A DNA stretch of 64,000 nt from Pseudomonadota bacterium (lineage in GTDB: Bacteria > Pseudomonadota > Gammaproteobacteria > Burkholderiales > Burkholderiaceae_C), in NCBI GenBank assembly GCA_020161775.1, contig JAIUOW010000013.1, positions 1 through 64,000 of the forward strand, written 5' to 3'. Positions 27,152 through 37,587 of this stretch are shown here, piece after piece. Positions within the stretch are counted from its first letter, which is position 1; every line of letters starts with the position of its first letter. A model generated the notes under the pieces. That model was not told where the DNA came from and ran no database searches. It worked only from the letters and a program-made list of their open reading frames with translations. The position numbers were made by a program, and so were the translations under genes.

Positions 27152-28537
27152 TCAACCCATCTTGTTGATGGCAAAGCTCTTGACGTATTCCTCCGGCTTG
27201 GCCGGGTCAAACACCTTGCCCATGATGGTGAACTTCGGATACGCGCCGTCGGGCACTTTCTGATCCAGACCTTTCATGTGCTTCCTGGCGTCGGTCAGCA
27301 GGAACACCTTCTCGGCGATCTGCTTGTAGTTCACGTCGCCCTTCACATAGCCCCAGCGCTTCATCTGCGTGAGCATCCACACCGCCATGCTCTGCCAGGG
27401 GATCGGGTCGAAGTCGGCCCGGTTGGGCACGGTCTTGATATTGCCCAGGCCGTCGGCGAACTTGCCGGTGAGCACCTGCGTGAGCACCGTTTCGGGCTGG
27501 TTCAGGTACTGCGCGGGCGCGATCACCTTGGCGATCAGCTCGCGGTTCTCGGGCTTGCGCGCCATGGCCGACGCGGTGAGCACCGCACGGTACAGCGCGG
27601 CAAAGGTGTTGGGGTTCTTCTGGATGAATTCGCTGCTGGTGCCGAACGCGCAGCAGGGGTGGCCGTCCCACAGTTCCTTGGTGAGGATGTGCAGGAAGCC
27701 GATTTCCTCGTACACCGCGCGCTGGTTGAAAGGGTCCGGCCCCAGGTAGCCGTCGATGTTGCCGGCGCGCAGGTTGGCCACCATCTCGGGCGGCGGCACC
27801 ACGCGGATCTGGATGTCGGTGTCGGGGTTCAGGCCGGCCTCGGCCACGTAGTAGCGCAGCAGGAAGTTGTGCATGCTGAACTCGAACGGCACGGCAAACT
27901 TGAAGCCCTTCCACATCTTCGGGTCGCGCTTGTCCTTGTGCTTGTTGGCCAGCGTGATGGCCTGGCCGTTGGTGTTCTGGATGGTGGCCACGTTCATCGG
28001 CACCTGGTTGGAGCCCACACCCATCGAGATCGCCAGCGGCATCGGGCTCAGGAAGTGCGTGGCGTCGTACTCCTTGTTCAGCATCTTGTCGCGGATCAGC
28101 GCCCAGCCGGCCGTCTTGACCACGTCCACGTTCAGGCCCTGCTGTTTGTAGAAGCCCAGCGGGTGCGCCATGATCAGCGGCGTGGCGCAGGTGATCGGGA
28201 TGAAGCCGATCTTCAGGTCCTTCTTTTCCAGCGGCGCCTTGTCCTGCGCCATGGCCTGCAGCGCGCCCAGCGGCAGCACGCTGGCAATGGCGGCGCGCGC
28301 GGTGTTGGCGCCCACGGCCTTCAGGAAGCGGCGGCGCACGCTGTCCACCGGGAACAGCGCCTTCATCAGGCTGGCCTCGATGTGGTTGTTGGCCATGGCC
28401 TCGGCCTGGGTGGCCAGCGCGGCGGCGTGGTCCTGCGGCGCGTGGTCCTGGCCGCAGCTGCAGCGCAGCATCAGCGGGCGGTCGGCGTCGTAGGGGTCGT
28501 GCCGGTCAGCGGGGGTGGAAGCAGGCAGTCTGGACAT
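27152..28537 (-). CDS. NrtA/CynA-type ABC substrate-binding protein with Tat signal
   Basis: This 461-residue protein is a periplasmic binding protein of the nitrate/cyanate/bicarbonate group: LKIGFIPITCATPLIMA opens the mature part and PPPEMVANLRAGNIDGYLGPD is a family motif. Residues 67-73 (SVRRRFLK) begin a Tat signal, yet they are preceded by about 66 residues, including a CSCG motif with several histidines. The start is the ATG at 28537 (MSRLPAST); the open frame upstream of it looks non-coding. Cyanate is the likely ligand because cyanase is in the same run. Confidence 0.87.
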   Translation of the reverse strand: MSRLPASTPADRHDPYDADRPLMLRCSCGQDHAPQDHAAALATQAEAMANNHIEASLMKALFPVDSVRRRFLKAVGANTARAAIASVLPLGALQAMAQDKAPLEKKDLKIGFIPITCATPLIMAHPLGFYKQQGLNVDVVKTAGWALIRDKMLNKEYDATHFLSPMPLAISMGVGSNQVPMNVATIQNTNGQAITLANKHKDKRDPKMWKGFKFAVPFEFSMHNFLLRYYVAEAGLNPDTDIQIRVVPPPEMVANLRAGNIDGYLGPDPFNQRAVYEEIGFLHILTKELWDGHPCCAFGTSSEFIQKNPNTFAALYRAVLTASAMARKPENRELIAKVIAPAQYLNQPETVLTQVLTGKFADGLGNIKTVPNRADFDPIPWQSMAVWMLTQMKRWGYVKGDVNYKQIAEKVFLLTDARKHMKGLDQKVPDGAYPKFTIMGKVFDPAKPEEYVKSFAINKMG

Positions 28538-28650
28538 GATGCACCTCGTATGGAAGATGCCTGTGGCTTTGCAAGGCGCGGGCCCGTTCGGGCCCGGATC
28601 GGGCGGTTTTTCGGGGCTGGATGCAAATGACTGACACTGCAACGAAGCCG

Positions 28651-28668
28651 TGTAGGGGCAGCCCTACA
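28651..28668. promoter_or_regulatory. Inverted repeat upstream of cyanate operon, possible NarL-type site
   Basis: TGTAGGG (28651-28657) and CCCTACA (28662-28668) form a perfect 7-base inverted repeat with a four-base spacer. It lies between the response regulator gene and the binding-protein gene, about 115 bases before the latter's start. NarL/FixJ regulators bind paired heptamers, so a role as that regulator's operator is plausible but unproven; it could also be a hairpin at the end of the regulator transcript. Confidence 0.4.
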
Positions 28669-28691
28669 AACCGGCCGCGATCAGGCCACCC

Positions 28692-29360
28692 TCAAGTGGC
28701 CGGCGAGCCTTTGGCGTGGCGTTCGGCGTACAGGGCCAGCTCCACGTCGTTCTTGGTGCCCGTCTTTTCCAGGATGCGGGCGCGGTAGGTGCTGACCGTA
28801 TTTGGTGCGAGCCCCAGCTGCGCACCAATTTCGCTCACGCTCTGCCCTGCGGTGAGCAGGCGGAACACCTGGTGTTCGCGGTGCGACAGCGCCTCGGGCC
28901 CGGTGCGGGCCGATGCACCGCCGCCCACGGCGCTGGCCAGCGCCTCGGCCGTGGCGGGCGTGACGTACACGCCGCCGGCGGCCACCTTGCGCACCGCGGC
29001 GACCATGTCGTCGGGGTCGGCACTCTTGTTCAGGTAGCCGGCCGCGCCCAGCTTGATGCAGCGCACGGCGTAATGCTTTTCAGGGTAGGTGCTGAGCATC
29101 AGCACCGGCAGCGCGGGCCAGGTCTTGCGCAATTCCTGCAGCACGTCCAGACCGTCGCGTCCGGGCATGGCGATGTCCAGCAGCGCCAGGCTCAGCCCTT
29201 GCGGACCGCCCAGGCCCTGCACCGCCGCCAGCACGTCGGGGCCGTTGGTGGCCTCGGCGCAGACTTCGATGTCAGGCGCGTCAGCCAGCATCTGCTTCAA
29301 GCCTTCGCGCACGATGCGGTGGTCGTCGCCGATCAGCACGCGGATGGTTTTGCTATTCAT
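28692..29360 (-). CDS. NarL/FixJ family response regulator
   Basis: This 222-residue protein has a receiver domain with acidic pocket DD at residues 12-13, phospho-acceptor D62 (ALLDIAMPG) and lysine in YLNKSADP. A LuxR-type helix-turn-helix (about 155-215, LSHREHQVFRLLTAGQSVSEIG) follows. It overlaps its sensor kinase gene by eight bases. Position directly upstream of the ABC/cyanase run, same strand, suggests that run as target. Confidence 0.88.
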   Translation of the reverse strand: MNSKTIRVLIGDDHRIVREGLKQMLADAPDIEVCAEATNGPDVLAAVQGLGGPQGLSLALLDIAMPGRDGLDVLQELRKTWPALPVLMLSTYPEKHYAVRCIKLGAAGYLNKSADPDDMVAAVRKVAAGGVYVTPATAEALASAVGGGASARTGPEALSHREHQVFRLLTAGQSVSEIGAQLGLAPNTVSTYRARILEKTGTKNDVELALYAERHAKGSPAT

Positions 29361-30540
29361 TTTGTAGCGGCATGCGCAGCTTGAAAGTCGAGCCCTGGCC
29401 GATCTGGCTTTCGATGTCGATCACGCCGCCAAAGTGGCGGGCGCGTTCGCGCATGCCCATCACGCCGTAAGCCGTAGCGGCTTCAAAGGCCTCTGGTGCA
29501 GCGCCCCGGCCATCGTCACACACGGTGATGTACAGCTGCGCCGTCGTGGCCTGAATGCGCACGTCCACATGCTGTGCCTGGGCATGGCGGCCCACGTTGG
29601 ACAGCATTTCCTGAAAGATGCGGAACACCGCCATCGCGGCCGGCTCGGGCAGCTCCGGGGCGCCGTCCACGTTCATGCGCCAGTCCAGCGCCAGCTCGGC
29701 CGACTGCACGAACTCCTGCGCCTGCCATTCCAGCGCGGCCCACAGGCCCTGGTGGTCCAGGATGCTGGGGCGCAGGTCGGTGATGATGCGGCCCACGTTG
29801 TCCACCGCGTTCTCGATCAGGCGGCTCATGTTCTGGCATTTGCTGCGCATGCGCTCGCGCATGGCCTGCGCGGCCCCCGCCTCGCGCGACTGCTGCTCGG
29901 CCAGACGTTTGTCCAGCCAGTTCACATCCATCTTCAGCGCCACCAGCAGGCTGCCCAGCTCGTCATGCACTTCGCGGGCAATGCGGGTGCGCTCTTCCTC
30001 GCGCACCCCTTCTGAGTAGGCGGCCAGCTCGCGCAGCTGGCCCAGGGCAGCCGACAGTTCGCGCGTGCGCCCGGCCACGCGCAGCTCCAGCTCGTCCTTG
30101 GCCCGGTGCAATGCGCCGTTGGCTTCCTTCAGGGCATCGGCGGCGCGCTTGCGCTCGGTGATGTCCACGAAGGTGATCACCGCGCCGCGCACCTGGCCGC
30201 CGTCCAGGATGGGATGGCTGGAATACTCCACGGCGAAGGCGCTGCGGTCGCGCCGCCAGAACACCTCGGTGTCGATGCGGCAGGGCAGGCCCTGGCGGAA
30301 GGCATTGAAGATCGGGCAGTCGGTGTCAGGGTAGTGCGAGCCGTCGGCATGCGAATGGTGCGTCAGCTCGTGCATGTTGCAGCCCAGCACCTCGGCCGGC
30401 TCAAAGCCCAGCATGCGCGCGCCCGCCCGGTTGATGAAGGTGCAGTGGCCATCCAGGTCAATGCCGAACACGCCCTCGCCGGTGGACTCCAGCAGCAAGT
30501 CGGCGGGGATGTGGGCGGCGGTGGCGGCGGGGGCGTGCAC
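29353..30540 (-). CDS. PAS-domain sensor histidine kinase (HisKA_3 type)
   Basis: This 395-residue kinase lacks membrane helices, so it is cytosolic. A PAS domain (about 12-130) ends in VDITERKR, followed by a coiled coil. The HisKA_3 phospho-acceptor block RIAREVHDELG places the histidine at residue 192, and an HATPase domain with DDGRG and YGVMGMRERA follows, the NarX/DegS-like class that pairs with NarL regulators. A GTG at 30540 is the only convenient start; no Shine-Dalgarno sequence precedes it, so the N-terminus is uncertain. Confidence 0.84.
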   Translation of the reverse strand: MHAPAATAAHIPADLLLESTGEGVFGIDLDGHCTFINRAGARMLGFEPAEVLGCNMHELTHHSHADGSHYPDTDCPIFNAFRQGLPCRIDTEVFWRRDRSAFAVEYSSHPILDGGQVRGAVITFVDITERKRAADALKEANGALHRAKDELELRVAGRTRELSAALGQLRELAAYSEGVREEERTRIAREVHDELGSLLVALKMDVNWLDKRLAEQQSREAGAAQAMRERMRSKCQNMSRLIENAVDNVGRIITDLRPSILDHQGLWAALEWQAQEFVQSAELALDWRMNVDGAPELPEPAAMAVFRIFQEMLSNVGRHAQAQHVDVRIQATTAQLYITVCDDGRGAAPEAFEAATAYGVMGMRERARHFGGVIDIESQIGQGSTFKLRMPLQNE

Positions 30541-30677
30541 AAAGCCGGTGCAAGCAACGGCTGTGCCAGTTTGGTGCAGCCTCAGGCGTGGGCGACGGCG
30601 CCGACGTGCTGATGGTTTACCGACCTGGCCTTGCGCCGGCTGTTGTCAGTGTTGCAGGCCTGACCGGGCCGGGTGAC

Positions 30678-30872
30678 TTACCACTCGCCCGACTGGCGCA
30701 CGCGCTGGTCGAGGTCGAGCAGATCCGCCGGTTGGGCGCGCGGCTCGATGCGCGGGCTGCGCGGCTGCCAGAAGGCAAAGCGCGAATACGCTACGGGAAC
30801 CACCGGGCTGCCAAGCGGGCGCGTGACCGGTGCCTTGAGGGTGGGGGCTGTGGGGTGTGCGCTGTGGTGCAT
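30678..30872 (-). CDS. Small hypothetical protein with strong ribosome site
   Basis: This 64-residue protein (MHHSAHPTAPTLKAPVTRPL) is proline-rich and basic in its first half, with WQPRSPRIEPRA in the middle and an acidic DLLDLDQR near the end. I recognise no domain. It is supported by an AAAGGAG ribosome site eight bases before the ATG, much stronger than at most genes here, and by a short inverted repeat just upstream. It lies 137 bases upstream of the sensor kinase on the same strand. Confidence 0.55.
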   Translation of the reverse strand: MHHSAHPTAPTLKAPVTRPLGSPVVPVAYSRFAFWQPRSPRIEPRAQPADLLDLDQRVRQSGEW

Positions 30873-30888
30873 GGTGGTTCTCCTTTCT

Positions 30889-30903
30889 GTAGATCGAGTC
30901 TAC
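30889..30903. promoter_or_regulatory. Inverted repeat before small gene
   Basis: GTAGA and TCTAC flank a five-base spacer (GTAGATCGAGTCTAC), overlapping the region just upstream of the Shine-Dalgarno sequence of the small gene ending at 30678. It could be an operator or a leader hairpin. No regulator is assigned. Confidence 0.3.
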
Positions 30904-31005
30904 GGAGCACCCCGGCGCGCCCCTGTGACGCAGCGCACACTGTTCCCGCATTTCGCCGCGCGCTTGGCGCGCGCGCAACAGTGCTAATTGATTACTGCAG
31001 CTTCG

Positions 31006-31836
31006 CTACTGCTGCGCCGCGCCGGCCACGGTGGACAGCGGCAATGCAGACACCTCCTGCAGCAGCGCGGCCAGCTGCCGGCCCGCGGCGTCCACCACCG
31101 CGCGGCCCTTGTCCGCCGTGGCGGCGGCCGCATTGCCGGCGGCGCCGGCGGGGTTGTAGTCCTGCATGGCCCAGCCCAGCTTGGCGCTCTTGCCGTTGCC
31201 CAGGATGGGGTTGGCTGCCGCGCGCTCGCGCGAGGTGGAGGCAAAGTCCTGCGCCTGCCCCATGCGCACCTGCTGCGGGCACAGTGCCAGCATCATGGAG
31301 GTTTCAATCTCGCCCGCGTGCACGCCAAAGCGGTGTTCGTCGGCGCTGAACAGGCCCGTCACCGCGTCCCCCAGCGGCAGGCTGTACCAGCTGGTGCTGT
31401 AGACGATCAGGCCGCAGCGGTTGCGCAGCTCGCGCGCCACGATGTCCATCAGGCTGACCTGGCCGCCATGGCTGTTGAACAGCACCAGCTTTTTGACGCC
31501 CGCGCGGGCCACGCTCTCGCCCAGCTCCGTCCACAGCGCGATCAGCGTGGGCGCAGAAAGCGTGAGCGTGCCGGCAAAGGCCGTGTGTTCGGGGCTGTAG
31601 CCGACCGCCTGGGTGGGCAGGAACAGCACGGGCAGATCGGCGGGCAGATGCGCAAGCGACGCCGCCACCACGCCGTCGGCCAGCGCATGGTCCACGCTCA
31701 GCGGCAGGTGGGGGCCGTGCTGCTCGGTGGCGGCCACGGGCAGCACCGCCACCGTGCGCGCCGCGTCCAGCGCGGCGAAGTCGGTGGTGGCGAGGTCGGC
31801 CCAATAGCGTGAAGGGACACGGGAGGGGAAAGGCAT
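31006..31836 (-). CDS. Creatininase family amidohydrolase
   Basis: This 276-residue protein has the creatininase metal-binding signatures: ATEQHGPHLPLSVD (Glu, His, Asp ligands), FNSHGGQ and VHAGEIETSMM (catalytic and ligand Glu). Family members open cyclic amides such as creatinine, or process N-formyl and pyrroloquinoline or mycofactocin intermediates. No neighbour names the substrate. The dispersed repeat at 31853 lies just upstream of its start. Confidence 0.87.
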   Translation of the reverse strand: MPFPSRVPSRYWADLATTDFAALDAARTVAVLPVAATEQHGPHLPLSVDHALADGVVAASLAHLPADLPVLFLPTQAVGYSPEHTAFAGTLTLSAPTLIALWTELGESVARAGVKKLVLFNSHGGQVSLMDIVARELRNRCGLIVYSTSWYSLPLGDAVTGLFSADEHRFGVHAGEIETSMMLALCPQQVRMGQAQDFASTSRERAAANPILGNGKSAKLGWAMQDYNPAGAAGNAAAATADKGRAVVDAAGRQLAALLQEVSALPLSTVAGAAQQ

Positions 31837-31852
31837 GGGCGCATCTTAAAGG

Positions 31853-31893
31853 CATGGATTACGGGTCAAGCCCGCAATGACCTCCGATGCGGG

Positions 31894-31907
<14 letters not shown>
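31853..31907. repeat. Interspersed repeat, second copy, overlapping the aceE-like stop
   Basis: The first 28 bases match the reverse complement of one arm of the repeat at 26199 with one mismatch. A second, shorter copy follows at about 31888-31907. The latter supplies the last codons and the TGA of the AceE-like gene, so its C-terminus was set by the repeat. Confidence 0.65.
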
Positions 31908-34473
<2,566 letters not shown>

Positions 34474-34577
34474 GCAAGCACTGTAGGCCGTTGCAGCCAG
34501 AACATGGTTTCGAAAATGCCTCTTCACCCCATTCGAACGGAATAAAATGCCGCAAATCAAACAACCAGAAGAATTTA

Positions 34578-35045
34578 ATGAACCTGGACGCCATCGACCT
34601 GCGAATCCTGGCGGAGCTGCAGCAAGACAGCAGCCTGACCAACGTGGCGCTGGCGCAGCGCGTGCACCTGAGCCCATCGCCCTGCCTGACGCGGGTGAAG
34701 GCGCTGGAGGCAGCAGGCGTGATCCGCCAGTACGTGGCGCTGGCGGACCCCAGGGCGCTGGGCCTGGGGTTGAATGTGTTCATCAACATCAGCCTGAAAG
34801 AGCAAAGCAAGGAAGCGCTGGCCGAATTCGAGCGCCGCATTGCCGAGCACGACGAGGTGATGGAGTGCTACCTGATGACCGGCGACAGCGACTATTTGAT
34901 CCGCGTGGCCGTGGCCGACATGGGCGCGCTGGAGAAATTCATCCTGGAACAGCTGACGCCGATTCCGGGGATCGAGAAGATCCGGTCGAGCTTCGCGCTG
35001 AAGCAGGTGCGGTACAAGACGGCGTTGCCGCTGCCGGGGGCGTGA
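34578..35045 (+). CDS. Lrp/AsnC family transcriptional regulator
   Basis: This 155-residue protein has an N-terminal helix-turn-helix (DLRILAELQQDSSLTNVALAQRVHLSPSPCLTRV) and a C-terminal RAM effector domain (ECYLMTGDSDYLIRV). I chose the ATG at 34578 (MNLDAIDL), which fits the family start; an in-frame ATG 29 codons upstream lies in the promoter gap. It is divergent from the AceE-like gene and is the natural candidate to control it, with an amino acid as effector. Confidence 0.9.
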   Translation: MNLDAIDLRILAELQQDSSLTNVALAQRVHLSPSPCLTRVKALEAAGVIRQYVALADPRALGLGLNVFINISLKEQSKEALAEFERRIAEHDEVMECYLMTGDSDYLIRVAVADMGALEKFILEQLTPIPGIEKIRSSFALKQVRYKTALPLPGA

Positions 35046-35069
35046 ACACCTTCGGCAACTGCTCGCCCC

Positions 35070-35450
35070 ATGCCCCAGCCGCTGAACTACCTGCTTTTTG
35101 ACGCAACAGACGAAGAGTCAGGCGCATGCGCGTTTGACGCCATGGCCTCCGTGTTGCCGGATCACCAGCGTGCCTTGCTGTCGGAGGTGCGCGCGGTGCT
35201 GGCTTGGGCCACCGAGCTTTTCGGCTCGCCGCACTGCGCGGGCGATGATGACGACGCAGACGGATGGGCATTTGACCTGCAGGCCAGTGACGCGGCTGGC
35301 ACGCCGCTGGCCATCGCCTGGGACATGCAGCACGCGCAGGTGCTGCTGCCGGGCACCGTGCGGGGGCGCTTGACGTTGACGTTGACTGTCAGCGGTCACC
35401 GCGCGTTTGCTGAAACCTTTCGTCAGGCGTTCCCGGACTCACAGCAATGA
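35070..35450 (+). CDS. Hypothetical protein
   Basis: This 126-residue protein starts MPQPLNYLLFDATDEESGAC and has an acidic Asp cluster (GDDDDADGW), with beta-strand character toward the end (LTLTLTVSG). I recognise no family. Its codon use matches the surrounding genes, and it follows the Lrp gene by 24 bases, so it may be co-transcribed. Its 3' end overlaps a decayed convergent reading frame. Confidence 0.65.
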   Translation: MPQPLNYLLFDATDEESGACAFDAMASVLPDHQRALLSEVRAVLAWATELFGSPHCAGDDDDADGWAFDLQASDAAGTPLAIAWDMQHAQVLLPGTVRGRLTLTLTVSGHRAFAETFRQAFPDSQQ

Positions 35451-35586
35451 AGGCTTCAGCCATCTTCTTCACCCGCCGCAGCGCCCGCCCCCGAATGAAC
35501 CCGCTGGCCGGCCGGATCAGATACCAATAAGGCGCAAAGCGTTCGCGCGTGGCCTCATCGGGGCAGGCCACACGGGTGATGGGGTC
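35389..35586 (-). pseudogene. Remnant of an SRPBCC-like protein (C-terminal part)
   Basis: The minus strand encodes about 65 residues (DPITRVACPDEATRERF, then YWYLIRPASGFIRGRALRRVKK) resembling the C-terminal helix of SRPBCC/polyketide-cyclase-like proteins. The N-terminal two thirds are missing, since upstream of about 35586 the frame runs into the flavin reductase end. It overlaps the convergent gene at 35070-35450. The family call rests on a short match. Confidence 0.35.
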
Positions 35587-35611
35587 AGCTGCGTGCCGCC
35601 GGCCCGCGGGC

Positions 35612-36196
35612 TCACGCCGCGCCCCGCACCACCCCACCCGCGCGCACAAAATTCCCCGCGCCCAGGTGGTGGATGGGTTGCAGCGCGGCGTTGTCGTCGC
35701 GGTAGTCCCACCGCCCATTCACAAAGATGCGCGCATCGGCCGCGGCTGCCACCACCTCGGCAAAGCAGGTGTCGTAGGCATCCTCGGTATGGCGCTCGGG
35801 GATCAGGCGGCATTCCAGCCAGGCGGCGCAGCCCTGCTCGATGACGGGCATGCCCAGCACCGGGCCGGGGCGGGTGGCAATGCCGTGCCTGGCCAGCTTG
35901 TCTTCATCGCGCCCGCTGGTGCTGCCCACGGCATACGTCAGGCCCGCCAGCGCGGTGCCGGGCAGGCAGATGGCGAACGCGCCGCTGGCGGCGACCAGCT
36001 CGCGCGTGAAGGTTTTTTTGTCGATCACGATGGCAATGCGCGGCGGCGTGAATTCCACCGGCATGCTCCAGGCGGCGGCCATCACGTTGCGGCGCCCGCC
36101 GTGCGCGCTGGTCACCAGCACCGTGGGGCCGTGGTTAATCAGGCGGCTGGCATGGGCCAACTGCACGAGGGCGAAATGGCTGGCTGCAGAAGTCAT
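35612..36196 (-). CDS. Flavin reductase family protein
   Basis: This 194-residue protein has the FMN-binding split-barrel fold: VLVTSAHGGRRNVMAAAWSMP is the flavin phosphate-binding segment, followed by FTRELVAASGAFAICLPG. Members reduce flavin with NAD(P)H or bind FMN for oxygenases. The ATG at 36196 overlaps the stop of the KTSC gene by four bases; the open frame upstream of it reads through that gene. Confidence 0.87.
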   Translation of the reverse strand: MTSAASHFALVQLAHASRLINHGPTVLVTSAHGGRRNVMAAAWSMPVEFTPPRIAIVIDKKTFTRELVAASGAFAICLPGTALAGLTYAVGSTSGRDEDKLARHGIATRPGPVLGMPVIEQGCAAWLECRLIPERHTEDAYDTCFAEVVAAAADARIFVNGRWDYRDDNAALQPIHHLGAGNFVRAGGVVRGAA

Positions 36197-36492
36197 GGCT
36201 TGTCGGCACCGTTGGGGTTGTCCACGGCACCAAACAGATCGCTCAGGCTCTTGCCGCCACCCGCCTCCCCACCGGTCTGTTTCATGGGCGTGCCCTTGGG
36301 GTATTCCTCGGCAATGCGGTCCTCCCAATACGTGGTGGGGTTGGGTGCGCTGCACAGGCGGCGGTAGACCTCGGCCGGTACATGCTTGTAGGCGTGGATG
36401 GTTTTGCTGTCCCAGTGCAGGTCCAGCTGTTGTGTGCCGGGGTCGTACACCGCTTTGCGGATGCGGCCGGTGGTGAAGGTTTTGGTTTGCAT
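36193..36492 (-). CDS. KTSC domain protein
   Basis: This 99-residue protein has an N-terminal KTSC-like domain (IRKAVYDPGTQQLDLHWDSK, then YKHVPAEVYRRLCSA), a small lysyl-tRNA-synthetase-associated fold of unknown function. The tail is Gly/Ser-rich. The ATG at 36492 is preferred to one eight codons upstream. It overlaps the flavin reductase start, so the two are co-translated. Confidence 0.75.
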   Translation of the reverse strand: MQTKTFTTGRIRKAVYDPGTQQLDLHWDSKTIHAYKHVPAEVYRRLCSAPNPTTYWEDRIAEEYPKGTPMKQTGGEAGGGKSLSDLFGAVDNPNGADKP

Positions 36493-36531
36493 TGTGGGTG
36501 GTCCGATTTTGCCCACGAAGATGCTGGCTCG

Positions 36532-36739
36532 TTATGGGCTATTCAATTTATGCAAACGGCCAAAAGGGGAGTTCTGCCGCATGGCCGGGCCCCAGCCATC
36601 GGCTTCGGAGCACATGCGTTCCACCAGCTCCCCAGGCGGCAGCGCCAGCCATGCGCTCCATCGGTCGATGTAACGGCGCACGGTCCCGACCGCCGTCAAT
36701 GTCCTGGTTGGCGGCAAGCGCTGGGATTTTGTCCATCAC
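36532..36739 (-). pseudogene. Frameshifted gene remnant
   Basis: Two minus-strand frames join into one plausible peptide if one base is removed near 36695: MDKIPALAANQDIDG in the first frame, then VRRYIDRWSAWLALPPGEL and CSEADGWGPAMRQNSPFG in the second. The second frame stops at 36532. Neither half makes a convincing gene alone. I cannot name the family. This explains most of the 300-base gap between the KTSC and DUF3348 genes. Confidence 0.35.
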
Positions 36740-36806
36740 GCTATTCTGACCAAGGCCAAAGCACTACCCATCCGCAGATCGTTTCTAATACGGTCCCCGT
36801 GCAGGT

Positions 36807-37580
36807 TTGCCCCGCCCCCTCCTGAGCCCCATCCCCTTGAACCCCGCTTTTGCCAGCACCCCTCTGGTCCGCCTGCTGTCGCAGTGGACGCCCGCCGCCC
36901 CGCCCGGGGCCGGCGCGGGCCTGGGCGAGCAGTTGGCGCAGTGGGTCAGCGCCTTTGACGCGATCAGCCTGCACACGGCGTTGCGCGCCATCCAGGCCAC
37001 GGGGGCGGCACCCGCGCGCAGGCCGGCCACAGGCGCGGGCGCCGCGCCACCGGCGGCGCTGGCCCAGGACTTTGCCCAGGTGCGCGCCCAGCAGGCGCGC
37101 GCCATCGCCCAGGCGCCGGCCCTGCCCAATGAATTCACCTATGCGCCCTACCGGCGCCGCCACCTGGAGCTGCAGCGCCAGATGGGGCTGGCGGTGGATG
37201 CGCTGCGCCAGCGCGTGCGCGATGCCCTGGCCTGCGCCAGCCCGGCGCTGCAGCAGCTGGCGGCGCTGGACGCCGCCATGGACAAGGTGCTGGCCCCGCG
37301 CGAACAGGCGCTGCTGCCCGTGGCGGTAGCCGTGCTGGAGCGGCGCTTTGGCCAGCTGCAGGCCGCGCACCTGAAGGCGCTGGCCGACGCGCGCCAGGCC
37401 CTGCCGGAGGGCAGCGAGGCCACGGAAGACGACCCCCTGCTCTGGCGCCGCCCCGGTGCCTGGCTGCACGGCTTTGAACAGGACTGGCACCAGGCGCTGG
37501 GCGCCGAGCTGGACTTGCGGCTTGAACCTGTTGCCGGGCTGATTGAAGCCACCGGCATTGAACTGAACCATTCACCCTGA
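36807..37580 (+). CDS. DUF3348 family protein
   Basis: This protein, up to 257 residues, is soluble and helical, with LVRLLSQWTP near the N-terminus, FTYAPYRRRHLELQRQM in the middle and WLHGFEQDWHQALGAELDLRLEPV at the end, as in the DUF3348 family of Burkholderiales. The start is uncertain: TTG codons at 36807 and 36837 are both possible and no ATG fits. It is the first gene of a four-gene operon with DUF802, OmpA-like and DUF2894 genes. Confidence 0.8.
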   Translation: MPRPLLSPIPLNPAFASTPLVRLLSQWTPAAPPGAGAGLGEQLAQWVSAFDAISLHTALRAIQATGAAPARRPATGAGAAPPAALAQDFAQVRAQQARAIAQAPALPNEFTYAPYRRRHLELQRQMGLAVDALRQRVRDALACASPALQQLAALDAAMDKVLAPREQALLPVAVAVLERRFGQLQAAHLKALADARQALPEGSEATEDDPLLWRRPGAWLHGFEQDWHQALGAELDLRLEPVAGLIEATGIELNHSP

Positions 37581-37587
37581 TTTGCCC

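Noticed and set aside
27134-28630. About 500-codon plus-strand frame across the NrtA-like gene
   Set aside because: Antisense shadow; the minus-strand protein has clear family motifs and a Tat signal.
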